This document shows positions 47,271 to 55,933 of a stretch of 64,000 bases of DNA, piece by piece. Position numbers and translations under genes: made by a program. Each line of letters starts with the position of its first letter. Positions within the stretch are counted from its first letter, which is position 1. The notes under the pieces were generated by a model, which worked only from the letters and a program-made list of their open reading frames with translations, searched no databases and had not been told where the DNA came from. Source of the DNA: Edaphobacter paludis (GTDB taxonomy: Bacteria > Acidobacteriota > Terriglobia > Terriglobales > Acidobacteriaceae); the NCBI RefSeq assembly GCF_039993895.1, contig NZ_CP121194.1:186001-250000 (forward strand), read 5' to 3'.

Positions 47271-48767
47271 TTGGAGCTAACTGAATCTTCCATCGCAAGT
47301 CATGGAAAATCGTCCCGAATTGATACCGGAATATTCGGATTGAACGACATTTTGAGCGGCGGGTTGCCAGGAGGGCAGATGTATCTGCTCGAAGGAGATC
47401 CGGGGACCGGAAAGACGACGCTTGCGATGCAGTTCATCATCGCGGGTGTAAATCGGGGGGAGCGCGCATTGTATGTAACCCTTTCCGAGTCGAAGGATGA
47501 ACTGGAGGGGTCGGCACTCTCTCACGGATGGGACATCGCGCAGTTGCCGATCGCAGAATTTATTCCCGCCGAGGCCAGCCTTTCCCCCGAACAGCAGTAC
47601 ACAGTCTTCCATCCGAGCGAGGTGGAGCTGGCAGGCACAATTCAGAAGCTTACCCAGCTCATCGATGATGTAAAGCCAGAACGGTTGGTCATCGATTCAC
47701 TCTCTGAGCTTCGCTTGCTTGCGGCGGACACCATGCGTTATCGAAGACAGCTTTTGGCCCTGAAACACTTCTTCGCCGGACGGGACACAACTGTACTCCT
47801 ACTTGACGACAGGACAGCCGAGGGCAGCGACATGCAGTTGCAGAGCATCGCCCATGGCGTGATCCGTCTCGAGAAAATACGAAGAACTTATGGCGTGACC
47901 CGGCGACGTATTGAGGTCATTAAGCTGCGCGGAAGCGCATATCGCGAGGGATTTCATGATTACACTATTGAAAAAGGAGGTCTTAACATCTACCCCCGCC
48001 TGGTCGCGAACGAACACTCCACCACCTTTGCGGGGGAAAGGATAGAGAGTGATTTGCCGGCATTGAATCAGATGTTCGGTGGCGGCATCAACCGAGGTTC
48101 GTCAACGCTTCTCCTCGGCCCGTCGGGTAGCGGAAAGTCAACTTTGGCTATGGCCTTTGCGTATGCCGCTGCCAAAAGAGGAGACCGCGCGATTGTCTAT
48201 GCCTTCGATGAGATCCTACGAACCGCGCAAGATCGCGCCGAATCTCTTGGAATGCCAGTACGAACGGAGATTTCCCGAGGAACGTTGGCTATGTCCCAGA
48301 TCGATCCTGCCGAACTTTCCCCCGGCGAGTTTGCCTGGCAAATTCGCCGTGACGTTGAAGAGAAAGATACCCGTATAGTCGTCATCGACAGTCTAAACGG
48401 CTTTTTGATGGCGATGCCTGGAGAAAACGATCTCAACCTTCACCTCCATGAGCTTCTTGCCTTTCTTAATCAGAAGGGAGTCGTAACGTTCATCATTTAT
48501 ACGCAGCACGGCCTCGTCGGCACCATGCTGACGGAAGTGGATGTAAGTTATCTCGCCGACACCGTGATGCTCCTTCGGTACTTTGAGGCAGAAGGCTCGA
48601 TCCGGCAGGTCCTGTCCGTGGTGAAGCAGCGGGTAGGTGCGCACGAGCGGACCCTCCGCGAACTCAGCATGGGTAAAGAAGGCATCGTCATCGGCAAACA
48701 ACTTACGGATTTCCAGGGCATACTAACTGGGGTTCCTAGTTTTGCGATTGGTCAAATGAAGAAGTAG
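47271..48767 (+). CDS. KaiC-like double-domain ATPase
   Basis: A 498-residue RecA/KaiC-family protein with two P-loop domains. TTG 47271 is the best start: an AGGGGGG purine run lies about ten bases upstream, and the domain begins soon after (SRIDTGIFGLNDILSGGLPGG); the longer frame from 47127 has no ribosome site. Walker A motifs are GDPGTGKTT (about 42-49) and GPSGSGKST (about 283-290), with Walker B in LVIDSLSEL and IVVIDSLNGF. The protein is encoded 15 bases before a histidine kinase. No kaiB or kaiA is nearby, so a true circadian clock is unlikely; signal relay with the kinase is more probable. Confidence 0.88.
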   Translation: MELTESSIASHGKSSRIDTGIFGLNDILSGGLPGGQMYLLEGDPGTGKTTLAMQFIIAGVNRGERALYVTLSESKDELEGSALSHGWDIAQLPIAEFIPAEASLSPEQQYTVFHPSEVELAGTIQKLTQLIDDVKPERLVIDSLSELRLLAADTMRYRRQLLALKHFFAGRDTTVLLLDDRTAEGSDMQLQSIAHGVIRLEKIRRTYGVTRRRIEVIKLRGSAYREGFHDYTIEKGGLNIYPRLVANEHSTTFAGERIESDLPALNQMFGGGINRGSSTLLLGPSGSGKSTLAMAFAYAAAKRGDRAIVYAFDEILRTAQDRAESLGMPVRTEISRGTLAMSQIDPAELSPGEFAWQIRRDVEEKDTRIVVIDSLNGFLMAMPGENDLNLHLHELLAFLNQKGVVTFIIYTQHGLVGTMLTEVDVSYLADTVMLLRYFEAEGSIRQVLSVVKQRVGAHERTLRELSMGKEGIVIGKQLTDFQGILTGVPSFAIGQMKK

Positions 48768-48782
48768 CGCGAGGGCCGAACT

Positions 48783-50345
48783 ATGAGTATGGTCGTGCGC
48801 GTTATGGCTCCAATTGGACGCGATGCTGAACTGATCACCGGGGTATTGCAACAGAGCGGACTCGCTGCCGAGGTCTGTACCGACCCGCTGTCTCTGCTGG
48901 GGGAAGATCCGATAGGTCCACTTCTAATTGCAGAAGAAGCCCTCAGTATGGAAACAATTCGCATCCTCGGCGAATGGATGCGAAGTCAGCCAACGTGGTC
49001 CGACCTGCCCGTGCTTATTCTGACTGGCAATGGACGGGAGACATCAAAGACGCATCTGCTCGAATTTCAGTGCCTTCCGCTCGGCGCTCCTGTTCTATTG
49101 GAGCGACCGATTCGAACGGCCACGCTCGTCAGTAGCGTGCGGGCAGCTCTGCGGGCCAGGCAACGCCAATATGAGATCCGAGATTCCCTGCGTGCGCGTG
49201 ACGCGGCGCTTGCCGAACTAAAACGAGAGCGGGAAACCCTGCAGGTTGTGCTGGATAACTCAATCGTTGGGGTATTGATTGGCAAGAAAGATGATGGCAT
49301 CACCTACGCCAATCAGGCAATTCTTCGCTTGCTCGGCTACACCGCCGACGAAGTGGCGGCAGGCAAACTCGGCTGGAACGATATCAATACGGCTGAATAT
49401 GCTGAAGCCGATCGCCAGGCCGAAGAGCAGATGCGAATCTTCGGGACGGCAGATTCCTATCACAAAGAACTACGAGCAAGAGACGGGAGACTGATTCCAT
49501 TTCTCGTGGGAGCGACGATCATCCCGTCGCAAGAGTCCCAAGGTGATCTTTCGCAGACCATTGCTGTATTTTTAACCGATATGTCGCGCCAGAAGCAGGC
49601 TGAATCGGCCCTCATACAGAGTGAGAAGCTTGCTGCAGTCGGCCGTCTTGCCGCTTCCATCTCACATGAAATCAATAATCCCTTGGAAGCTGTCACGAAC
49701 ATTCTTTATATCGTGGAGGGCAATGTCAAAGACGAGGAGGCACAACGCTACATCGCAACAGCCCAGGCAGAACTCCAACGAGTCAGCCAGATCGTCACAC
49801 ACACGCTGCGATTTCATCGCCAGGCGACGAGCCCGAGAGCCCTTACGGCCGAAGAACTCCTTGAGCCGACAATAGGCTTGCATCACGGCAGACTGGTCAA
49901 TTCAAACATCGACGTGCAGGTGTATCACTGCGGCTCGCGAGCGGTGGTTTGCTATGAGGGTGACATACGGCAGGTACTGAACAACCTCATTGGAAACGCC
50001 ATCGACTCGATGAAGACCGGCGGACGACTTTTGATTCGGACAAGGGATGCCCACCTCTGGAACGGCAATACGTCAGGCGTCCGCATAACGATTGCGGACA
50101 CGGGGCATGGAATGACCCAAGAGGTGCGTGAACGAATCTTCGAGCCGTTTTACACCACGAAGGGAATTAACGGTACCGGGTTGGGGCTTTGGATCTCAAG
50201 TGGCATCGTCGACAAACACCGCGGGCTTATACAAGTACATTCCACGCTTACGAAAAGTGGAGGAACGGTATTCAGTCTCTTCCTCCCGGATGAGTTCCGG
50301 AGGGAAGAGAGGGTTCAGGAACAGGCTCAACTCCTTGAGCAGTAG
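48783..50345 (+). CDS. Histidine kinase with pseudo-receiver and PAS domain
   Basis: A 520-residue cytoplasmic kinase. Residues 1-135 look like a receiver fold, but the acceptor Asp position reads LLIAEEAL, so phosphorylation is unlikely. A PAS domain (about 157-280; GVLIGKKDDGITYANQAILRLLGY) follows. The dimerisation part has LAASISHEINNPLEAV with the phospho-acceptor His, and the ATP-binding part has LNNLIGNAID, IADTGHGM and GTGLGLWISSG. There is no membrane segment. It is in one operon with the KaiC-like ATPase, GAGGG being seven bases before ATG 48783, so the two proteins probably act together. Confidence 0.9.
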   Translation: MSMVVRVMAPIGRDAELITGVLQQSGLAAEVCTDPLSLLGEDPIGPLLIAEEALSMETIRILGEWMRSQPTWSDLPVLILTGNGRETSKTHLLEFQCLPLGAPVLLERPIRTATLVSSVRAALRARQRQYEIRDSLRARDAALAELKRERETLQVVLDNSIVGVLIGKKDDGITYANQAILRLLGYTADEVAAGKLGWNDINTAEYAEADRQAEEQMRIFGTADSYHKELRARDGRLIPFLVGATIIPSQESQGDLSQTIAVFLTDMSRQKQAESALIQSEKLAAVGRLAASISHEINNPLEAVTNILYIVEGNVKDEEAQRYIATAQAELQRVSQIVTHTLRFHRQATSPRALTAEELLEPTIGLHHGRLVNSNIDVQVYHCGSRAVVCYEGDIRQVLNNLIGNAIDSMKTGGRLLIRTRDAHLWNGNTSGVRITIADTGHGMTQEVRERIFEPFYTTKGINGTGLGLWISSGIVDKHRGLIQVHSTLTKSGGTVFSLFLPDEFRREERVQEQAQLLEQ

Positions 50346-50469
50346 TTCAAGCGGCTATACGCTCTGCTTCTGCTTATGAGGTCTAATTCGAACGATTGAC
50401 CCGCACTTTCGTTGTGAAGTCAATCATTAGCACGTTAGACTCCATCTATAAGATTCACGGAGGTTGCCC

Positions 50470-51687
50470 TTGCGAGTTGGCCTGATGACACGCGAATACC
50501 CGCCGTACGTTTATGGCGGAGCTGGAGTTCACGTCGAATACCTGAGCCGGGAGTTGGCCAAGACGATCGATGTCGAGGTCCACTGTTGGGGCGATCAATT
50601 GTTTGATCAGGGAAATCTGCATGTCCGGGGCGCCAAGCCCTGGTCTCATATCGCCGACGGCACTCAGGAGAAATACAAGACGGCGCTTGAAACTCTGAGC
50701 CTCAATCTCGCGCAGATGAAGCCTTTGGCGGCCATCGACATTGTGCACACGCATACCTGGTATGTGTCCATGGCCGGATTTCTCGCCAAGAAGCTTTTTG
50801 ACATTCCCTTCGTGCTGACGACTCACAGCCTCGAACCGCTCCGTGCCTGGAAGGCAGAGCAGCTCGGCAGTGGCTATGCCATGAGCTCATGGATGGAACG
50901 GACGGCAATCCTCGATGCCGACGCGATCATCGCGGTCTCTCGTGGCACCAGAGAAGATATTCTCCGCGCATACCCCGAGGTCCAACCCGAACGTGTACAC
51001 GTCATTTACAACGGCATCGATTTGGACGAATATCAGAAAACCCTGGACACCACAGCACTCGTCAAGTACGGCGTGAACCCATCTTTGCCCTATGTCTTGT
51101 TTGTTGGTCGAATAACTCGGCAAAAGGGCGTCACTCATCTCGTCGATGCGATTCGTTATCTGCCGCCTGACACTCAGGTTGTCCTGTGCGCGGGAGCACC
51201 CGACACTCCTGAGATCGCAACCGAGATGCGTGAGAAAGTAGAGGAGGAGAGCGTCCTCAATCCGCGTATCATCTGGATCGAAAAGATGGTAACGAAGCCT
51301 GAAGCGATCCAACTCTACAGCAACGCCAGCGTTTTCTGCTGTCCATCCATATATGAGCCTTTCGGCATCATCAACCTGGAAGCGATGGCATGCGGTGCTC
51401 CAGTAGTCGCGAGCGCGACGGGGGGCATCTTAGAAGTCGTGGTCGATGGAGTGACTGGTCATCTGGTTCCGTTCGAACAGGATCCTGCTACGACTTTCGC
51501 ATCCAATCCTGATAAGTTTGCGCGTGACCTCGCAGAGAAGATCTCCGACCTCCTTGAAAATCCGATCAAAGCAAGTCAATTTGGAGAGGCTGGCCGCCAG
51601 CGTGTGGAAAAGACCTTCGGCTGGTCTGCAATTGCCGATCAGACCATTGAGCTTTACCGCAATCTCATCCGATCCCGCCAGACCTAA
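50470..51687 (+). CDS. GT4 glycosyltransferase of the glycogen synthase type
   Basis: Transfers glucose to growing alpha-glucan, by resemblance to the Corynebacterium-type glycogen synthase (a 400-residue GT4 form rather than the classical GT5 GlgA). TTG 50470 is six bases after GGAGG (50459-50463); another TTG at 50464 is too near. Seen: N-terminal PPYVYGGAGVHVEYLSREL, acceptor-side HTHTWYVSM, the donor-domain FVGRITRQKG, and the catalytic EPFGIINLEAMACGAPVVAS. The 405-residue length is normal. It follows the KaiC-kinase pair by 124 bases but has its own strong terminator; a functional link to them is not shown. A truncated relative lies at 61777-62052. Confidence 0.88.
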   Translation: MRVGLMTREYPPYVYGGAGVHVEYLSRELAKTIDVEVHCWGDQLFDQGNLHVRGAKPWSHIADGTQEKYKTALETLSLNLAQMKPLAAIDIVHTHTWYVSMAGFLAKKLFDIPFVLTTHSLEPLRAWKAEQLGSGYAMSSWMERTAILDADAIIAVSRGTREDILRAYPEVQPERVHVIYNGIDLDEYQKTLDTTALVKYGVNPSLPYVLFVGRITRQKGVTHLVDAIRYLPPDTQVVLCAGAPDTPEIATEMREKVEEESVLNPRIIWIEKMVTKPEAIQLYSNASVFCCPSIYEPFGIINLEAMACGAPVVASATGGILEVVVDGVTGHLVPFEQDPATTFASNPDKFARDLAEKISDLLENPIKASQFGEAGRQRVEKTFGWSAIADQTIELYRNLIRSRQT

Positions 51688-51701
51688 CCTGCCATTGAAA
51701 C

Positions 51702-51724
51702 GGGCCGCCACCAGGCGGCCCTTG
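51702..51724 (+). terminator. Intrinsic terminator after the glycosyltransferase
   Basis: Stem GGGCCGCC / GGCGGCCC (51702-51709 and 51714-51721), loop ACCA, followed by TTGTT. Confidence 0.8.
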
Positions 51725-51877
51725 TTACGCTCGTTTCCCAGTCGTATATCATGACTGTCTTCTTGCCGTCGGTATTGGGGCGCAGCGCCCATTGGCTTCG
51801 CTCGGTGCTCGAGTAGGGGAGGAATATAGACATCCCATCGCGCATGCAATTCGTTGCAGCACAGAAAGAGGAATCCT

Positions 51878-54439
51878 ATGCAAAGAACGCTCCGTCAGAT
51901 GACTGTCGCCCTGATGGCGGCTCTTCCGATGTTCGGTGCCTCCGGCTTGGCTGCTCAACCGGGCGCCGCACGGCAACAGCTGAATGCTGACGCGAATTGG
52001 AAGTTCTCTCTGGGAGATCCCGCCGACGCTCAGGCTCAGTCCTTCGATGACTCGACTTGGCGGACAGTGGACTTGCCGCACGATTGGAGCATTGAAGGGG
52101 TTCCCGACGAGAAGAATTTAACGGGTTCGGGTGGAGGATACTTTCCCGCCGGCGTGGGATGGTACCGGAGGACGTTCACTGCGCCTTCGGATTGGAAAGG
52201 AAAGCGCGTCAGCGTCGTGTTCGATGGCGTCGCCAGCAATGCCACGGTCTATTTGAACGGCAAGAAGCTTGGGGTGCATCCCTACGCTTATACGAGCTTC
52301 CGCTTTGATCTGACACCGGGACTCGACTTCTCGAAATCGAATGTCCTTGCCGTCCGCGTGGACAACTCAGAGCAGCCAAGCAGCCGCTGGTATACCGGGG
52401 CGGGCATATACCGGCACGTGCGGATCACTGTCACTGAGCGGGTCCATGTGTCCCCATGGGGCGTATTCATCAGCACGCCGGAGGCGTCAACTTCCGGCGC
52501 GAAGGTCGCGATACGCACCCAGGTACAAAATGATTCCACCGATCCGGCCGAAGTGTCGGTGAGCACGACCCTGCTGTCGGCACAAGGGAAATCCGTTGGC
52601 AAGGAGCGATCGGCGCTAAGCGTGGGCGCGGGAGCACATGAGGAAATGTCCCAGCAAATTGCGCTGCCCCATCCAGAACTTTGGTCCCCGGAGACTCCTG
52701 CTCTCTATCGTGCCGTGACCGAGATCGTTCAGGGTGGCAAAGTGATAGATCGGGTGGAAACGAACTTTGGCGTGCGAACTCTTGCCTGGTCGGTCGACAA
52801 GGGCCTCGTGCTCAACGGCAAGTCGATCAAGCTCACGGGTGGAAGCGTTCACCATGACGACGGCCCCCTCGGAGCTGCGGCATTCGACCGGGCCGAGCAA
52901 CGGAAGGTAGAGCTCCTGAAGGCCGCCGGATTTAACGCGGTGCGTACTGCGCACAATCCACCCTCACCAGCCTTTCTGGACGCATGCGATCGGTTGGGGC
53001 TGCTTGTTCTCGATGAGCCATTCGATGTCTGGACCAAGAGCAAAGCCAAATACGACTATGCACGTTTCTTCAAAGATTGGTGGCAGCAGGATGTGGACTC
53101 CATGGTGCTCCGCGATCGTAATCATCCATCCATCATCCTCTGGGGCATTGGCAACGAGATTCCCGAGGCGTGGACGAGCGAGGGTGCACCAATTGCCAAG
53201 CAACTAGCTGCACGGGTCCGTTCGCTCGATAGCACAAGGCCCTTGACCGAAGCATTCCCCGGCGCTACCTATACGCCAAGCACGGATGCAGTGATGGCGC
53301 AGCTCGACATCGTCGGCTACAACTACAACCTCGAAGCAAACCACGCTAAAGATCATCAGCGGGTTCCCAACCGCATCATGGTAACCACGGAGTCCCTGCC
53401 TGCAGCAGAATTCAGCGAATGGAAACTGGTGCATGAGCAGCCCTACATCGTCGGCGAATTCGTCTGGACCGCCATGGACTACCTCGGCGAATCTGGTATC
53501 GGAAGCTGGTCTGCTGAGACACCCGAACAGGCAGCGCAGGCAGATAAAGTTGCGGGCTTTCTGAATCAGGCCATGTCCAATATGGGTGCCGACGGAAAGA
53601 ACCCCTTCGAAACGCTGGCCACGCCGGATGGCAAGCCAAATCCGATGATGAGTCTGATGTTTCCGGGCTTCCCATGGCATGCGGCCAGTGCTGGCGATCT
53701 GGATCTGACGGGATATCGCAAACCGCAGTCCTACTACCGTGACATTCTGTGGAACGGCGGCGACCGGGTCTTCGCAACCGTACGCGTGCCTGAACCGGAT
53801 GGCAAGAAAATCGTCGCCATCGGCTGGAGTGTCTACCCTACACTGCCGAGCTGGACCTGGCCCGGCCTTGAAGGGAAGGACATGCAGGTTGAGGTCTATG
53901 CCGGCACCGAAAAGGTGCGCTTGTATCTCAACGACAAGCTCATCGGCGAGATGCCTACAACTGTGGAACAGCAGCGGAAGGCGTTGTTCACTGTTGCCTA
54001 TGCACCCGGGACTCTGAAGGCCGTCGGCGTCAATGGCAACAGCGAGGTCGCCACCAGTCTGTTGCAAACAGCAGGAGATTCGGCAAAGCTTCGTCTCACG
54101 GCAGATCGCACCATTTTGCAGGCAGATGGCGGCGATCTCGCTTACGTCACGGTGGAAGCAATCGATGCACAGGGCCGAGTTCAACCCAATGCGACTTCGG
54201 AGGTGAAGTTCAGCCTCAGCGGGCCGGGATCGATCCTTGCTGTTGGCAATGGGGATGGGAGAAGTAAAGAGTCATACCAGGGCGACCACAGATCACTCTT
54301 CCATGGACGTGCGCTCGTCGTAGTCCGTGCTTCCGGGACTCCCGGATCAATCCGTCTGCTCGCAACAGCACCAGATTTGGGGGAGAGTCAGGTGACGATT
54401 CGATCCGAATCGGAGAGTCCGAAGGCCACATTGCAATAA
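51878..54439 (+). CDS. Secreted GH2 beta-galactosidase-type glycosidase
   Basis: A 853-residue glycoside hydrolase of family 2. ATG 51878 has GAGGA about six bases upstream; a longer frame from 51854 is not used. Seen: signal peptide (MTVALMAALPMFGASGLAAQ), sugar-binding domain (WRTVDLPHDWSIEG), immunoglobulin-like domain, then the TIM-barrel with NAVRTAHNPPS, acid/base Glu427 in WGIGNEIP and nucleophile Glu527 in VGEFVWTAMDYLGE. Two further beta domains extend the C-terminus (LTADRTILQADGGDLAYVTVEAID). This layout fits secreted beta-galactosidases of polysaccharide degraders, though beta-glucuronidase or beta-mannosidase activity cannot be ruled out. It lies next to the LacI regulator gene (convergent). 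Confidence 0.9.
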   Translation: MQRTLRQMTVALMAALPMFGASGLAAQPGAARQQLNADANWKFSLGDPADAQAQSFDDSTWRTVDLPHDWSIEGVPDEKNLTGSGGGYFPAGVGWYRRTFTAPSDWKGKRVSVVFDGVASNATVYLNGKKLGVHPYAYTSFRFDLTPGLDFSKSNVLAVRVDNSEQPSSRWYTGAGIYRHVRITVTERVHVSPWGVFISTPEASTSGAKVAIRTQVQNDSTDPAEVSVSTTLLSAQGKSVGKERSALSVGAGAHEEMSQQIALPHPELWSPETPALYRAVTEIVQGGKVIDRVETNFGVRTLAWSVDKGLVLNGKSIKLTGGSVHHDDGPLGAAAFDRAEQRKVELLKAAGFNAVRTAHNPPSPAFLDACDRLGLLVLDEPFDVWTKSKAKYDYARFFKDWWQQDVDSMVLRDRNHPSIILWGIGNEIPEAWTSEGAPIAKQLAARVRSLDSTRPLTEAFPGATYTPSTDAVMAQLDIVGYNYNLEANHAKDHQRVPNRIMVTTESLPAAEFSEWKLVHEQPYIVGEFVWTAMDYLGESGIGSWSAETPEQAAQADKVAGFLNQAMSNMGADGKNPFETLATPDGKPNPMMSLMFPGFPWHAASAGDLDLTGYRKPQSYYRDILWNGGDRVFATVRVPEPDGKKIVAIGWSVYPTLPSWTWPGLEGKDMQVEVYAGTEKVRLYLNDKLIGEMPTTVEQQRKALFTVAYAPGTLKAVGVNGNSEVATSLLQTAGDSAKLRLTADRTILQADGGDLAYVTVEAIDAQGRVQPNATSEVKFSLSGPGSILAVGNGDGRSKESYQGDHRSLFHGRALVVVRASGTPGSIRLLATAPDLGESQVTIRSESESPKATLQ

Positions 54440-54537
54440 CGGCAACGCTTCGCATCATGCGGATCCCGAACACCTTCTGGAAAGGGAAAACGCTGCGCAG
54501 GAAACTGAAGCCAGCATGGCGGAGGCTCTTTCAGAGC

Positions 54538-55605
54538 TCAGATAGGTCTGGCTGCAGTCGAGTTGCGGATGACGAGTTCCGGCTCCACTGTGATGATGTC
54601 GGATTTAGAAACTGCAGACTCGTTTTTGACGCGTTGCAGGAGGTGCTCCACGGCGAGCGTCCCCATCGTCTGCAGTGGTTGGCGAATCGTGGTGAGAGGC
54701 GGATTCTGGAAAGCTGCGCTCGGGATGTCGTCGAAGCCCACTACAGAAATATCCTCGGGGACGCGGAGGCCAGCTTCGCGGATGGCGCGGATGGCACCGA
54801 TAGCTGAGATATCGTTGAAGGCGAAGATGGCAGTGAACTGTATTCCGGCCCGTAGCAGGGCCTGAGCGGCGATGTATCCGGGTTCGCTCGTGAAGCTGTC
54901 GCTTTCAAGCTGCATGACAAGTTTTTGATTGATCTGAAGTGACAGACCCTCCGCAGTGTCGAGAATCGCCTCCCAGCGCGTTATTGTGTCGGAGCTAAAG
55001 CTTTGCCCTTTGATGATGGCGATTTGGCGATGACCAAGATCGAAGAGATGACCGAGAGCGAGGGTTGCCGCGCGGCGATGATTCAGGACGATATTGGCGA
55101 CGCCAGAGACATTCTGGTGGCTGGAGATGGTGACTACCGGAATTCTGAAGGACTCACTCCATCGGGTGTCGACGGCAATGATGCCTTCGACTGCCCGGGC
55201 CATGAGAAGGCGAGGGTACTCACGAAGAAGCTCTTCGCGGTGCATGTGACTAACGACGAAGAAAAAGTACCCTTCGCGGACGAGTGAGTTCTCGATTCCG
55301 TTGAGCACGGTTGAAGAATAGCCTTCGCCAATCTCCGGAACGATGACGCCGATCGTGTAGCTGCGTTGTTTCCGCAGTGATTTGGCCATCATATTGGGCT
55401 GATAGTTGAGCTTTTCCGCCGCGCTAAAGATCCGTTCCTGTGTGCTCGTCGGAATCGAGCTGGCGTCATGCGTGCGATTCATAACTCGAGATACTGTGGA
55501 GGGGGAGAGGCCAAGGTATTTTGCGAGATCGCCGAGATTAGCTTGCGGCTTTGTCACTTCCGTCCTCTGTTTCTCAACAGGACGCACATTTCCTTGGCGG
55601 GGCAT
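54538..55605 (-). CDS. LacI-family transcriptional regulator
   Basis: A 355-residue DNA-binding regulator that should release operators when a sugar binds. The helix-turn-helix is near residues 23-45 ([21 protein letters not shown]), with the hinge ([15 protein letters not shown]) after it. The sugar-binding part follows ([58 protein letters not shown]). It is divergent from receptor D across a 328-base region with several dyads, and receptor D and GH39 copy 2 are its likely targets. It may also control GH2 and receptor C. Confidence 0.93.
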   Translation of the reverse strand: MPRQGNVRPVEKQRTEVTKPQANLGDLAKYLGLSPSTVSRVMNRTHDASSIPTSTQERIFSAAEKLNYQPNMMAKSLRKQRSYTIGVIVPEIGEGYSSTVLNGIENSLVREGYFFFVVSHMHREELLREYPRLLMARAVEGIIAVDTRWSESFRIPVVTISSHQNVSGVANIVLNHRRAATLALGHLFDLGHRQIAIIKGQSFSSDTITRWEAILDTAEGLSLQINQKLVMQLESDSFTSEPGYIAAQALLRAGIQFTAIFAFNDISAIGAIRAIREAGLRVPEDISVVGFDDIPSAAFQNPPLTTIRQPLQTMGTLAVEHLLQRVKNESAVSKSDIITVEPELVIRNSTAARPI

Positions 55606-55778
55606 ACCGAAAAGTATAGCGTGCGCTAAAGTGGTCTGCCGCCAACTGATGGCCTTTCGGCAGTCGATAGGCCCTTTGACATCGCTCTTGCCGTTGGAGG
55701 CATCATACGGAAAGAGCGGGCGAACGGAGGCGGCTTAGAGCGTAGAAGAGCGCCTTTACGGTGTACTCTTATCCCGCC

Positions 55779-55814
55779 TTTTAGTTGACACTGTGGTGAT
55801 CACAGTGGTAAAAA
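55779..55814 (+). promoter_or_regulatory. Candidate promoter and operator of receptor D
   Basis: TTGACA (-35) at 55785-55790 lies inside TTTTAGTTGACA (55779-55790). A weak -10 TAAAAA is at 55809-55814, with 18-base spacing. A dyad CACTGTG-N5-CACAGTG (55789-55807) fills the spacer, so a bound repressor would block polymerase. The LacI gene is divergent. The rest of 55606-55933 has no gene. Confidence 0.6.
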
Positions 55815-55831
55815 TCATCCGTCATTTTACG

Positions 55832-55841
55832 CAATCGATTG
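55832..55841 (+). promoter_or_regulatory. Dyad downstream of the receptor D promoter
   Basis: CAATCGATTG is a perfect 10-base palindrome. Its core AATCGATT also occurs at receptor C (31734-31741). It lies 32 bases, about three helical turns, from the next dyad. A nearby TGTAAACG (55849-55856) resembles a LacI half-site. Confidence 0.42.
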
Positions 55842-55861
55842 TGTAACTTGTAAACGGATCG

Positions 55862-55875
55862 TTATCGATTGATAA
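55862..55875 (+). promoter_or_regulatory. Second dyad in the receptor D leader
   Basis: TTATCGATTGATAA is nearly symmetric (arms TTATC / GATAA). Spacing of about three helical turns from the 55832 dyad would put two bound proteins on the same DNA face. Confidence 0.4.
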
Positions 55876-55933
55876 GGCTCTCGCAGCAACAAAGGGCCGC
55901 AACAATATTTACAAAGTTTCATTGGGAGGCAGT

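Noticed and set aside
47271..48767. True circadian clock protein KaiC
   Set aside because: No kaiA or kaiB is nearby, and the partner is a histidine kinase; many non-clock bacteria carry KaiC-like proteins.
51778..51790. Odd palindrome GGGCGCAGCGCCC before the GH2 gene
   Set aside because: Short and GC-rich, with no link to a promoter that I can place; chance is likely in this base composition.
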